In this document: piece by piece, positions 1 through 8,739 of the stretch
Position numbering within the stretch: position 1 is the stretch's first letter
How the letters are laid out: every line of letters starts with the position of its first letter
Origin: DATARH01 sp963789255
GTDB lineage: Bacteria > Pseudomonadota > Alphaproteobacteria > ATCC43930 > CGMCC-115725
Direction of reading: 5' to 3'
NCBI GenBank assembly: GCA_963789255.1
Contig: CAWBJW010000002.1
Coordinates: 1,860,001 to 1,924,000 of the forward strand
DNA: 64,000 nt
Notes under the pieces: model-generated
Told to the model about the DNA's origin: nothing
Databases searched by the model: none
Seen by the model: the letters and a program-made list of their open reading frames with translations, nothing else
Made by a program: the position numbers and the translations under genes

Positions 1-84
1 AGGACTGCAAACCCCGCATTGGCAAAACCCTTGCCATTCGCGTTAAAGTGCCGCGAGCACTGTTCAGCCCGAAGGGGACACACC

Positions 85-1221
85 ATGCATTACCGGCGCA
101 TCTCGGCCGATTGCCATCTCGATATGCCGTGCATGCCGCCCGAGCTGTTCGTCGAGAACGCGCGGCGCGAGCTGAAGGAGCGCATGCCCTATGTCGAGGA
201 CGGGCCGGACGGGCCGCAATGGGTCGCCGGGAACGGCGCCAATTTCGGGCTGGTGAACGGGGTCGGCCCGGGCGGCGCCAAGCTCGTCCCCGGGCAGAAC
301 GTGCGGGTCGACATCATGGCCGCGCACGGCCTCTATTCCGACGCCAAGAAGGGCAAGTTCCGCTGCCGCGACCCGCACCTGCGGCTCAAGGACATGGAAG
401 AGGACGGCGTCGACGCCGAGGTCATCTACGGCGTTCTCGGCACCGCCTCGAAGCTCAACGATAAGGAAGCCTCCAACGAGGTGCTGCGCATCTACAACGA
501 CTGGCTGAAGGAGTTCTGCAGCCATTACCCCGATCGCCATATCGGCCTCGCCTGCCTGCCCTACGGCGACATCGACGCGGCGGTGCAGGAAGTCCACCGC
601 GTCGCCAAGATGGGCTTGCGCGGGCTTGAGCTGTCGTGCTCCTGGGACATGGAGCCGATGTGGCATCCCGATTGGGAGCCGGTGTGGCAGGCGGTCGAGG
701 ACGTCGACCTGCCGCTGCATTTCCACACCTTCCCGACGACCCCGCCGCGGGCCCGCGAGCTGACCGGGCAGGTGCGGCGCGCCGCGATGTTCACCGGCGT
801 CTCGGCGTTCCAGATGGGCCTCGTCCATATCATGGCCGGGCTGATGGGCGCCGGGGTTTTCGAGCGCCATCCGCACCTGCGCATCGGCTTTGGCGAGAGC
901 GGCGTCGGCTGGATCCCCTATGCGCTGCACCGCATGGATTTCGAGTTCGAGGACCGCTTCCGCGACCTGATGAAGCTGCGCCCGAGCGAGTATTGGCGCC
1001 GCCAGTGCCGCGCCACATTCCAGTTCGATCCGATCGGCGCCAAGCTGATCGACGATATCGGGGCCGAGACCATCATGTGGGGCTCGGACTACCCGCATAC
1101 CGACGGCATCTGGCCGGAATCGACAAAGTACATCGACGAGCAGTTCGCCGGCCTGTCGCCCGAGGTGATTCACAAGATCACCTGCGAGAACGCCGCCAAG
1201 TTCTACCGGCTGGTCAATTAG
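85..1221 (+). CDS. Amidohydrolase family protein (Amidohydro_2, ACMSD-like)
   Basis: Predicted metal-dependent hydrolase or decarboxylase of the TIM-barrel amidohydrolase-2 family (ACMSD, gamma-resorcylate decarboxylase and relatives). The 378-residue protein opens with DCHLD at residues 9-13, in the place of the family's first metal-binding motif, has HFHTFP in the middle, and closes with WGSDYPHTDG, the usual C-terminal Asp/His signature. An upstream ATG in frame at 19 exists, but the ATG at 85 follows a GAAGGGGA ribosome binding site and begins directly at the family core. It stands alone; a palindrome and a terminator-like hairpin follow. The substrate cannot be told. This is a soluble cytoplasmic enzyme by appearance. 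Confidence 0.85.
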   Translation: MHYRRISADCHLDMPCMPPELFVENARRELKERMPYVEDGPDGPQWVAGNGANFGLVNGVGPGGAKLVPGQNVRVDIMAAHGLYSDAKKGKFRCRDPHLRLKDMEEDGVDAEVIYGVLGTASKLNDKEASNEVLRIYNDWLKEFCSHYPDRHIGLACLPYGDIDAAVQEVHRVAKMGLRGLELSCSWDMEPMWHPDWEPVWQAVEDVDLPLHFHTFPTTPPRARELTGQVRRAAMFTGVSAFQMGLVHIMAGLMGAGVFERHPHLRIGFGESGVGWIPYALHRMDFEFEDRFRDLMKLRPSEYWRRQCRATFQFDPIGAKLIDDIGAETIMWGSDYPHTDGIWPESTKYIDEQFAGLSPEVIHKITCENAAKFYRLVN

Positions 1222-1235
1222 CCGGAGCGTCAAAA

Positions 1236-1261
1236 CCCTCTCCCGCATTCGCGGGAGAGGG
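1236..1261. repeat. Perfect 11-bp palindrome after the amidohydrolase gene
   Basis: CCCTCTCCCGC, a four-base ATTC loop, then GCGGGAGAGGG. It lies 14 bases after the stop codon. There is no T-tract, so it looks more like a dispersed palindromic unit or an mRNA 3'-end stabiliser than a Rho-independent terminator. A shorter related CTCCCG/CGGGAG hairpin lies about 100 bases on. Confidence 0.6.
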
Positions 1262-1345
1262 CACCGAGCGTCGCGCGGCGGGGAAGGGTGGATGAAGACG
1301 CCCAGACCCTCGCCCTCCCAGGTCCTGCGGACTGGGTTCCTCCCG

Positions 1346-1369
1346 CTCCCGTGTGCGGGAGAGATTTTT
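1346..1369 (+). terminator. Terminator-like hairpin before the MarR gene
   Basis: CTCCCG, loop TGTG, CGGGAG, then AGA and a run of five T (1365-1369). The 6-bp GC-rich stem followed by T residues fits a weak Rho-independent terminator for plus-strand transcription, separating the amidohydrolase gene from the marR-emrAB operon. The short stem keeps confidence modest. Confidence 0.4.
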
Positions 1370-1530
1370 GCTGACCGCCGGCGCGGTCGGGGCTGAACGA
1401 CAGGCAGGAACGCCGCCCTCCGAGCTATCGCATTCGCGAAGACCAGCCCCCCGCACTTTGCTATGGCGGCCTCGTGCGCTTGATATTATCTCATGCTTAC
1501 TATCAGCTTGGCGACCTATTGCGGGGTAAC

Positions 1531-2088
1531 GTGCTCGATCTCGAACGCAGTTTCGGCTTTCTCGTCAATGATGTCGCGCGCCTGTTCGGACGCCGTTTCG
1601 ACCACAACGGCAGACGGCTCGGCCTGACCCGGGCGCAATGCCGCACGCTTGGCTATCTCGCCCGCAATGAGGGCATCAACCAGGCTGGAATGGCCGATCT
1701 CCTCGAGATCCGGCCGATGACGCTGGTGCGTCAGATCGATCGCATGGAAGAGGCCGGGTGGATCGAACGCCGCCCGGACCCGGCCGACCGCCGGGCGCGG
1801 CGCCTGTACCTGACCGCCAAGGCGCGCCCGATCCTCGGCCGCATCTGGAGCGTGGCGAACGAAACCCGCGATGAGGCGCTGCTGCGGCTATCGGCCGGGG
1901 AGGCGGACACCCTGATCGATCTCTTGCGCCGGGTGCACGCCACCCTGTCCGACCGGGTGCCGGTTGACCGCGCCGATGGAACGCGGGTCTTGTCGGCTTC
2001 GCGCCCGCCGGCATCCGCGGCGACCGCGCAGCCCGTGCCCGAGGCGGCCATCCTCGAGCCGGTGCCGGCAGTGGAGGCCGCAAGGTGA
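1531..2088 (+). CDS. MarR family transcriptional regulator
   Basis: Winged helix-turn-helix regulator, 185 residues from the start chosen here. The DNA-binding part runs from LTRAQCRTLGYLARNEG through MADLLEIRPMTLVRQIDRME (recognition helix) to the wing ERRPDPADRRARRLYLT, a classic MarR signature. The last 40 or so residues are a low-complexity Ala/Pro-rich tail. A GTG at 1474 is an alternative start, but 1474-1530 is unusually AT-rich for this window (TTGATATTATC, TACTATCAG) and looks like a promoter/operator, whereas GTG 1531 follows GCGGGG and begins at the conserved LDLERSFGFL. It overlaps the EmrA-type gene by 4 bases (GTGA), so it probably represses the efflux operon; the ligand is unknown. 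Confidence 0.85.
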   Translation: MLDLERSFGFLVNDVARLFGRRFDHNGRRLGLTRAQCRTLGYLARNEGINQAGMADLLEIRPMTLVRQIDRMEEAGWIERRPDPADRRARRLYLTAKARPILGRIWSVANETRDEALLRLSAGEADTLIDLLRRVHATLSDRVPVDRADGTRVLSASRPPASAATAQPVPEAAILEPVPAVEAAR

Positions 2089-3254
2089 CGACCTCCACCG
2101 AAGACGAGGTGCCGGTCCGCGGCTTCCGCCGCGTGCTCGGCGCTCGCGGCGCGGACGTCGCCACCCGGCCATCGCGCCCGCTGCGCCAGCGGCTCCGCCT
2201 GCCGTTGATGCTGGCCGGTCCGATCGTGGTGCTGGTCGCCGGATCCTGGTGGTATCTGACGAGCGGGCGCTACGTCTCGACCGACGACGCCTACATCCAG
2301 GCCGCGCGCACGATGATCAGTTCCGATATTTCCGGCCGGGTCGTCGCGGTCGCGGTGCACGACAACGAGCGGGTCGCGAAGGGTCAGCTGTTGTTCGCGA
2401 TCGACCCGCGGCCGTTTCGCATTGCGGTCGACGAAGCCAAGGCAATGCTCGCCACCGCACGGCTCCAGGTCGACGCCTTGAAGGCGACCTATCGCCTGAA
2501 GGCGGCCGACGCCAAGGCGGCGCAAGACACGCTCGCCTATCAGCAGCGCGAATACGACCGGCAACGCCAGCTCGTCGCCAGCGGCACCGCGTCGCGGCAA
2601 GCCTTTGATCAGGCGCAGAATGCGTTGCAAATGGCGCAGCAGAAGGTGGTCTCGACGCAGAGCGACATCGCCAATACCCTGGCCCAGCTCGGCGGCAACC
2701 CCGACATCTCGCTCGATCAGCACCCCTTGGTGCAGCGCGCCCAGGCCGCCCTCGACAAGGCCGAGCTCGACCTGGGCTACACGATGGTCAAGGCATCGGA
2801 GCCCGGCATTGTGACCAAGGTCGACCAGCTGCAGGTCGGCTCCTACGTCACCGCCTCGGCACCGGTGTTCTCGATGATGTCGAAGCGCGTGTGGGTCGAG
2901 GCCAATTTCAAGGAAACCGAGCTGACCTATATGCACCCGGGCCAGGCGGCGACCGTCGAGGTCGATACCTATCCGGACGTCGTGTTCAACGCCAAGGTCG
3001 AGAGCCTCAGCCCCGGCACCGGGCTGACCTTTTCGCTGATGCCGCCGGAAAACGCCACCGGCAACTGGGTCAAAGTGGTGCAGCGCCTGCCGGTGCGTCT
3101 GCTGCTCGACGACCCCAGGGACCGGCTGCTGCATGCCGGGCTGAGCGCCACGGTCTCGGTCGACACGCATTACCGCCGGCCGTGGCTGGTGTGGCTCGAC
3201 CGCGCGGCGGGGCGCCTCTTCGGCACCGCCCAGGCGGCCGAGCGGCAGCGGTGA
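2085..3254 (+). CDS. HlyD/EmrA family membrane fusion protein of a drug efflux pump
   Basis: Periplasmic adaptor that links an inner-membrane MFS exporter to an outer-membrane channel. The 389-residue protein has a cytoplasmic N-tail, one membrane helix at about residues 41-60 (LPLMLAGPIVVLVAGSWWYL), then STDDAYIQA, the hallmark start of the EmrA/HlyD biotinyl-lipoyl domain, a long alpha-helical hairpin rich in Ala/Gln (about 130-230), the second lipoyl half (YTMVKASEPGIVTKV) and a beta-barrel. The GTG start overlaps the MarR stop (GTGA) and its own stop overlaps the next start (GTGA), so all three genes are translationally coupled. Close in length to E. coli EmrA. The substrate is unknown. 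Confidence 0.9.
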   Translation: MTTSTEDEVPVRGFRRVLGARGADVATRPSRPLRQRLRLPLMLAGPIVVLVAGSWWYLTSGRYVSTDDAYIQAARTMISSDISGRVVAVAVHDNERVAKGQLLFAIDPRPFRIAVDEAKAMLATARLQVDALKATYRLKAADAKAAQDTLAYQQREYDRQRQLVASGTASRQAFDQAQNALQMAQQKVVSTQSDIANTLAQLGGNPDISLDQHPLVQRAQAALDKAELDLGYTMVKASEPGIVTKVDQLQVGSYVTASAPVFSMMSKRVWVEANFKETELTYMHPGQAATVEVDTYPDVVFNAKVESLSPGTGLTFSLMPPENATGNWVKVVQRLPVRLLLDDPRDRLLHAGLSATVSVDTHYRRPWLVWLDRAAGRLFGTAQAAERQR

Positions 3255-4808
3255 GGGGAGCGCCGGACCGCAGCTCTGCCTCTGCTCCGGTCAACCGCGT
3301 CGCCGTCACGATCTCGATCATGCTGGCGACGTTCATGCAGGGCGTCGACACCACCATCACCAACGTCGCCCTGCCGCATATGCAGGGCAGCATGTCGGCC
3401 TCGCAGGACCAGATCGCCTGGGTCGTCACCTCGTACATCGTCGCCGCCGCGATCATGACGCCGCTGACCGGCTGGCTCGCCGGCCGCTTCGGCATCAAAT
3501 ACGTGTTCCTGATCTCGGTGATCGGCTTTACCGCGGCGTCGGCCTTGTGCGGCGCTGCCACCAGCCTCACCCAGCTGGTGATCGATCGCCTGCTGCAGGG
3601 AATCTGCGGCGCGGCCCTGGTGCCGCTCTCCCAGGCGGTGCTGTTTCAGATCAACCCGCCCGAGCGGCATGCGCAGGCCATGGCGGTGTGGGGCATGGGG
3701 GTGATCCTCGGCCCGATCCTCGGCCCGGCGCTCGGTGGCTACCTGACCGATTATTACAACTGGCGCTGGGTATTCTACATAAACGTGCCATTCGGCGTGC
3801 TCGCCGCGATCGGCATCGGCGTTTTCATTCACGAGTTCCGACACGGTCATCGCGAGCCGTTCGATTTCTTCGGCTTCGCCGTGCTCAGCATTGCGATCGG
3901 CGCGTTGCAGATGCTGCTGGATCGCGGCGAGACTGAAGGACTGGTTCGGCTCGACCGAGATCTGGATCGAGACGGCGATCGCCGCGCTCGGCCTCTATCT
4001 CTTCATCATCCATACGGCGACCGCGTCCTTCCGGTCATTTTTGAACCGCGACTTGTTGAAGGACGCCAACTGCATCTGCGGCACCCTGTTGATGTTCCTC
4101 GTCGGCATCCCGCTCTACGGGACCATGACCCTGTTGCCGTTGATGCTGGAAAACCTGATGAATTACCCGGTGATGACGACCGGGCTGGTGACGGCGCCGC
4201 GCGGCATCGGGACGATGGCGGCGATGTTCCTTGTCGCCCGGCTGGTCGGCCGCATCGACACCAGGCTGATCATTCTGAGCGGCATCCTGGTGACCGCGGC
4301 GGCGCTGTGGCAGATGACCGGCTTTTCGCTGCAGATGGGGATGGGGCCGATCATCACCACCGGGCTGTTGCAAGGCTTCGGCCTTGGCTTTGTCTTCACC
4401 CCGCTCAGCATCGTCACCTTCTCGACCCTGCCACGCCACATCATGACCCAGGGCACCGCGATCTTCAGCCTGATGCGCAACATCGGCGGCAGCATCGGCA
4501 TCTCGATCGTCGTCGCGCTGCTGGCGGAGAACACGCAGGTCGTGCATTCGCGCCTCATGGAGAATTTGCGGCCCGACAACCCGCTCGCCCACGCGCCGTT
4601 CATGATGGCGCCGTTCAGCCTGAGCGTGCCGCACGGCATCGCGGCGTTGAACGCCGAGGTGACGCGGCAGGCGCAAATGGTCGCCTATATCGACGATTTC
4701 AAGCTGATGATGGTCATCGTCCTGTTCGCGGCGCCCTTGCTGTTGCTGTTGCGCAAGCCGCGGGGCGCCGCGCAACCGGCCGGGGCCGAGGCCGCCCTGG
4801 CAGAGTGA
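3251..4808 (+). CDS. EmrB/QacA-type MFS drug exporter (DHA2 family), apparent +1 frameshift
   Basis: Inner-membrane proton-driven multidrug exporter partnered with the preceding EmrA-type adaptor; about 518 residues and 14 expected helices. The first part (NRVAVTISIMLATFMQGVDT, then GWLAGRFGIKY and NWRWVFYINVPFG) is in one frame and breaks at LLDRGE. The rest, from KDWFGSTEIWIE to the end, is one frame over. Removing the extra C at 3933 (GAGACTGAAG to GAGATGAAG) restores DRGEMKDWFGS, the usual sequence of the family. The start is a GTG overlapping the emrA-like stop. Conservation continues undisturbed on both sides, so either this is a sequencing error or a very recent inactivation. Confidence 0.85.
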
Positions 4809-4947
4809 CGGTCCGGCCATGCCCGGATGCGCGCCATAACCGGCTTACCCGAGCCGACCTTCGCAAAGCGCGCAGGTCAACCGGTTTGCCGTTGCCATCG
4901 GATGCGGATTCCCTCTACGTCTGGAACATTCGTCATGGAGGTGGCTC

Positions 4948-5700
4948 ATGGGTAAGCTAGCGGGAAAAGTCGCCCTGGTAACCGGCTCGGGCCGCAATAT
5001 CGGCCGTGCGACGGTGCTGCAACTGGCGCGCGAGGGGGCGAACATCGTCGTCAATGCCCGCTCCAACCAGCAGGAGGCCGAGTCGGTGGCGCGCGAAGTC
5101 CGCGATCTTGGCGTCAAAGCCGTCCCGATCCTGGCCGACATCGGCAAGAAGAGCGAGGTCGAGGCGCTGGCATCAAAGGCGTTGTCGGAGTTCGGCCGCG
5201 TTGACATTCTGGTCAACAACGCCGCGATCCGGCCGCACAAGCCGTTTCTCGAGGTCAGCGACGCGGATTGGGAGCATGTCCGCAATGTGGTACTCGACGG
5301 CCCCTTCTACCTGACGCGCGCGCTGATCGGCGAGATGGTCAAGAACAAGTTCGGCCGCATCCTGTTCTTCTGCGGTGACGGCTCGATCTCCGCTCGTGGC
5401 ACCGGCCGTGCCCACCTGTCGGCAGTGAAGATGGGGTTGATCGGGATGGCGCGCGGGCTCGCCACCGAGTTCGCACCGCATAACATCCGCGTCAACGTCG
5501 TCTCGCCCGGCAGCATCGACACGCGCCGCGACAATCCCGAATGGTACGGCGGTCACGTGCCCAGCGCAGCCGGCATCCCCTTGGGCCGCCAGGGCAAGGT
5601 CGACGAGATCGCCGCAACCTGTTTGTTCCTCGTCACCGAGGACGGCGGCTTCATCACCGGCCAGACGATCCACGTCAACGGCGGCGCCGCGTATTATTGA
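4948..5700 (+). CDS. SDR family oxidoreductase lacking the usual catalytic Tyr
   Basis: Classical-length short-chain dehydrogenase/reductase (250 residues), predicted cytoplasmic NAD(P)(H)-binding Rossmann protein. It has TGSGRNIG at residues 12-19 for nucleotide binding, the VNNAA motif and VNVVSPGSID. The active-site YxxxK is read as LSAVK (context GRAHLSAVKMGLIGMARG), so Lys is present but Tyr is replaced by Leu; the catalytic Ser region is GDGSISARG. Ordinary dehydrogenase chemistry is therefore doubtful, although a subfamily with His/Val or Leu at this place exists. The start is supported by GGAGGTGG seven to ten bases upstream. It is monocistronic; the substrate is unknown. Confidence 0.85.
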   Translation: MGKLAGKVALVTGSGRNIGRATVLQLAREGANIVVNARSNQQEAESVAREVRDLGVKAVPILADIGKKSEVEALASKALSEFGRVDILVNNAAIRPHKPFLEVSDADWEHVRNVVLDGPFYLTRALIGEMVKNKFGRILFFCGDGSISARGTGRAHLSAVKMGLIGMARGLATEFAPHNIRVNVVSPGSIDTRRDNPEWYGGHVPSAAGIPLGRQGKVDEIAATCLFLVTEDGGFITGQTIHVNGGAAYY

Positions 5701-5740
5701 CAGGACCGGCGGAAGGGCCAACGCCCGAGGAAGGCCCTGG

Positions 5741-5989
5741 ATGCCGATGATCGCCGTAGTTGACGGGGTGAAGATCCAGATGTTTTACGACGATCACACC
5801 CCGCCGCATTTCCACGCGACAATCGGCGGACAGGAAGTTCTGATCACGATCCGCACTCTTGACGTGATCCGGGGGTCGTTGCCACCTGCCACCCAACGTT
5901 GCGTCTTGGAGTGGGCGCGGCAGCATCAGGGCGAACTGGCGTTGAATTGGATCAGATGCCAGGGTGCGGAGCCGCCGGAGAGGATTTAG
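5741..5989 (+). CDS. DUF4160 domain-containing protein
   Basis: Small 82-residue protein that matches the DUF4160 pattern across its length: KIQMFYDDHTPPHFHA near the N-terminus, then a short beta-rich core and LEWARQHQGELALNW at the C-terminus. The start is supported by AGGAAGG upstream. It lies two bases from a DUF2442 gene, the usual partner; such pairs are widespread and have been suspected to be toxin-antitoxin-like, but no activity can be inferred here. The conserved PPHFH histidines are striking and could bind metal or be catalytic. Confidence 0.85.
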   Translation: MPMIAVVDGVKIQMFYDDHTPPHFHATIGGQEVLITIRTLDVIRGSLPPATQRCVLEWARQHQGELALNWIRCQGAEPPERI

Positions 5990-5991
5990 CG

Positions 5992-6312
5992 ATGCCGAAG
6001 GTCCTGGACAACATCATCACCGCGGCCGCGCCCGATCCCGCGAGCCACACGGTGGCGTTGACATGGGCGAACGGCCAGGCGACCGTCAGCTACTTTCGTC
6101 ATTTGGTCGGCAAGGGGGTCTTTGCCGCCTTCGCCGATCCGGCATTCTTCGCGCAGGTGCGGGTGGGCGAAGGCGGGCGCACTCTCGAATGGCCCGGCGA
6201 ACTCGACTTCTGCGCCGATGCGCTGTGGTTCGAGGCGCACCCGGAAGACGCGCCCGAGCAGCGGCCTCAGCGGTCGGTCAGGGGATCGGACGACACAGCG
6301 CCTCGGCCTTGA
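5992..6312 (+). CDS. DUF2442 domain-containing protein
   Basis: 106-residue protein; the DUF2442 core spans the middle (ALTWANGQATVSYFRHLVGK through FFAQVRVGEGGRTLEWPGE to LDFCADALW). The ATG start lies immediately after the stop of the DUF4160 gene, so the two are an operon. The C-terminal 20 residues are low complexity and overlap, on the other strand, the 3' end of a convergent hypothetical gene (6267-6312). DUF2442 proteins often sit beside DUF4160 and are small DNA- or partner-binding candidates; the function is not established. Confidence 0.85.
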   Translation: MPKVLDNIITAAAPDPASHTVALTWANGQATVSYFRHLVGKGVFAAFADPAFFAQVRVGEGGRTLEWPGELDFCADALWFEAHPEDAPEQRPQRSVRGSDDTAPRP

Positions 6313-6803
6313 GCGGACAAGCGACACGGCGCCTTGACAAACGGTTTCATAGCTGCGGCAAGCGTTGAAACCACCGGGTGAGCGCGGAGCATATCTACGC
6401 GATTCTGCGACATCCAATCCCAAAAGCGCGGCCCTTCGCTTGGCAGCGACTTATCATGGGCGACGAGGTTCGTCAGCGCGCGCAGGATGTACTGGAGCGC
6501 TTCTTCCTCCAATTGCAAACGGATTTTTTCGCAGTCCGCGCGGTCCTCCCAATGTTTCAGCCAGTTTTTTGCTTTATTGAGGTGAGCCTGGGAGACGACC
6601 TTTTCCGGCAGCGACAAATCGGCGGCGAATTTCTTTTTTAATGCCTTGAATGCTGCACGCCTTCCGACAGCGCGACCTAGTACCTCTTCAGCTGCGCCTG
6701 CTAGTGTAATTGCTGGAACATAAGACTTGTCATCCAGAAACAGCCGTATCGCGCAATCTAGCTGATCGACCGCCGCGTCGATTTTTGACACTGCAAATTC
6801 CAC
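6267..6803 (-). CDS. Hypothetical helical protein, HEPN-like
   Basis: 178-residue protein from the GTG at 6803, preceded by a strong GGAAGGAGA ribosome binding site; longer in-frame starts up to 6908 exist but lack one. The sequence is mostly helical: AVSKIDAAVDQLDCAIRLFL, then AITLAGAAEEVLGRAV, then a Lys-rich AFKALKKKF and NWLKHWEDR. I recognise no curated family with certainty; the pattern resembles small alphaproteobacterial proteins with HEPN-like helical bundles. Base composition is clearly AT-richer than its neighbours, suggesting transfer. It converges on, and overlaps by 46 bases, the DUF2442 gene. Function unknown. Confidence 0.6.
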   Translation of the reverse strand: MEFAVSKIDAAVDQLDCAIRLFLDDKSYVPAITLAGAAEEVLGRAVGRRAAFKALKKKFAADLSLPEKVVSQAHLNKAKNWLKHWEDRADCEKIRLQLEEEALQYILRALTNLVAHDKSLPSEGPRFWDWMSQNRVDMLRAHPVVSTLAAAMKPFVKAPCRLSAQGRGAVSSDPLTDR

Positions 6804-7461
6804 GAATGTTTCTCCTTCCGACGGCGCATTTTTACCCACGCCGCCGCCCGGCTTTGACGGGCGCTGCGCGCTGGGGTCATCGACAGTTCGTATAAACCGC
6901 GCTTCCAATCTGGCGCGAGACAGAGCTCACGCCGGGTTGGCCGTCGCCGAGGTCTGGTCCGAATTGGGGAAGGTTTTGCCCTGCCCGAAGCGGGATTGAC
7001 GGATCAACCGCTGAACCCGCAACGGGCTAATCGGGCTGGCATATAACCCGGTCAAGCCCTGTCCGCCAATCTGGCACCGTATAGCAATTGGCGTGTGCGG
7101 GGATCGCTCCGACGATGCCGAGAACAAACGCGACGACAGAGATTAGGCTGCGTGTCACGGGCGGATTCCCCCATTCACGGAGCCATCGAGCGTTCTGCAT
7201 TCTACAATGTGGCGATTACTCGTGCCGATTTCCATATCGCCGGTTCCGCGGCGGGTCGGCCGCGCGGTGCGAAAATTCACCAGAATTCTCTTGGGGCCGT
7301 TATGTCGTACCAGCGTGAGCATAGATCGCCGGCCACGGCGGCAGCAATGCAAAGATGCGGTGAACCGCGCGGTAGCCGCCGGGGTGCGGAAGGAGTAGAC
7401 ATTCGTGGAAGAGCGCGCGCCGGCGGGCGCGCGCCCGGCCGTGGCCTCGGGAGAACTGATC
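6804..7461. other. Gene-poor stretch bounded by an inverted repeat
   Basis: No convincing gene on either strand. CCAATCTGGC occurs twice (6905-6914, 7066-7075), and CGCCAAT (7064-7070) pairs with ATTGGCG (7087-7093) across a 16-base loop. A 24-base segment at 7387-7410 (starting GGAAGGAG, ending CGTGGAA) is nearly the reverse complement of 6798-6820, which carries the ribosome binding site and start of the minus-strand hypothetical gene. It precedes a flavin-dependent oxidoreductase gene, whose promoter must lie here. A GTG at 7405 in this segment is an alternative start for that gene. Confidence 0.5.
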
Positions 7462-8703
7462 ATGCCGCGTCTGAATTTCGGCGCGTTTCTTGCTCCGCAT
7501 CATCCGGTCGGCGAAAACCCGCTGTTGCAGTTCCGCCGCGACCTCGACCTCGTCGAGCACCTCGATCGCCTCGGCTATGACGAATTCTGGTGCGGCGAGC
7601 ACCATTCGAGCGGCTGGGAGATGATCGACTCGCCGGAAATGTTCCTCGCCGCGGCGGCCCAGCGCTCATCGCGGATCAAGCTCGCGACCGGCGTCGTCTC
7701 GCTGCCCTACCACCACCCGTACAACGTCGCGCAGCGCATGGTCCAGCTCGACTGGATGTCGGGCGGGCGGGCGATCTTCGGGTCGGGCCCGGGCGCGCTC
7801 GCCTCCGACGCGCACACGTTGGGGATCGACCCGATGGTGCAGCGCGACCGCCAGGACGAGGCGATCGGCATCATCCGCCGGCTGATGAGCGGCGAGCGGG
7901 TGACCGCGAAAAGCGACTGGTTCACCCTTAATGACGCCGCCTTGCAACTGCTGCCGTTGCAGGAGGAGATGCCGTTTGCCACGGCCTCGCAGATCAGCCC
8001 GTCGGGCATGACCTTGGCCGGCAAGCACGGCATCGGCGTCATCTCGATCGGCTCGCTGTCGCAGGAAGGCCTCAACGCGCTGCCGACGCAATGGGGCTTC
8101 GCCGAGGCTGCCGCCTTGAAACACGGCAAGATTGTCGATCGCAGGAACTGGCGCGTTCTGCTCTCCTGGCACATCGCCGAGACGCGGGAAAAGGCGCGCG
8201 CCGAAGCCCGCCACGGCCTCATGCGCCACCATAACGAATACATCGTCGGGACGTTGCAGCGGCCGGGCGCCAAGCCGTTCGCCGATCCCGACGAAGCGGT
8301 GGACAAGACCGCGTTCGCGGACGGCGCCGCGGCGACGATCGGCACGCCCGACGATCTGGTGCAACAGATCAAATCCGTCCTTGAGGTCAGCGGCGGCTTC
8401 GGCACCCTGGTCGGTTTCGTGCACGACTGGGCCAACCCGGAAAACACGATGCGCAGCTGGGACATGGTGGCGCGCTACGTCGTGCCCGAGATCAACGGCT
8501 ATCTCGCCGGTCTGCGCCAATCGCAGCGCTTCGTCGCCACCAACCGCGGCGTCTTCGACCGCGCCAAGGAGGCGATCATGGCCAAGATCACCGAAAACGA
8601 GGCCGCGGTCGCCGCGCTCGCGGTGACAAAGGGGTCGCGATTGGGCGCCGTATCGGCCAGCAACGTCCCCGATCTCGACAAGGCGCGAAGGGTGGGAGGG
8701 TGA
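7462..8703 (+). CDS. LLM class flavin-dependent oxidoreductase
   Basis: Luciferase-like monooxygenase, TIM-barrel flavin enzyme, 413 residues. It opens with LNFGAFLAPHHPVGENP, then GYDEFWCGEHHS (the GEHH signature), VSLPYHHPYNVAQRMVQLDW and GGRAIFGSGPG, all typical of the bacterial luciferase superfamily. ATG 7462 is chosen because the family core begins at once and GGGAG lies upstream; GTG 7405, with an excellent AAGGAG site, would add 19 unconserved residues. Such enzymes oxidise small organic substrates with FMNH2 or F420H2; the substrate is unknown. It faces another LLM gene of opposite orientation across a 36-base gap. Confidence 0.88.
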   Translation: MPRLNFGAFLAPHHPVGENPLLQFRRDLDLVEHLDRLGYDEFWCGEHHSSGWEMIDSPEMFLAAAAQRSSRIKLATGVVSLPYHHPYNVAQRMVQLDWMSGGRAIFGSGPGALASDAHTLGIDPMVQRDRQDEAIGIIRRLMSGERVTAKSDWFTLNDAALQLLPLQEEMPFATASQISPSGMTLAGKHGIGVISIGSLSQEGLNALPTQWGFAEAAALKHGKIVDRRNWRVLLSWHIAETREKARAEARHGLMRHHNEYIVGTLQRPGAKPFADPDEAVDKTAFADGAAATIGTPDDLVQQIKSVLEVSGGFGTLVGFVHDWANPENTMRSWDMVARYVVPEINGYLAGLRQSQRFVATNRGVFDRAKEAIMAKITENEAAVAALAVTKGSRLGAVSASNVPDLDKARRVGG

Positions 8704-8739
8704 GGGGCGGCACCGCGCGCCGACATTCTGACGGGATTT

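Noticed and set aside
1731..3170. Long minus-strand frame opposite marR and emrA
   Set aside because: No family resemblance, and the plus-strand genes are certain.
7088..7318. Possible small gene in the gene-poor stretch (76 codons)
   Set aside because: No ribosome binding site and no plausible protein pattern; Cys/Arg-rich translation typical of noncoding DNA.
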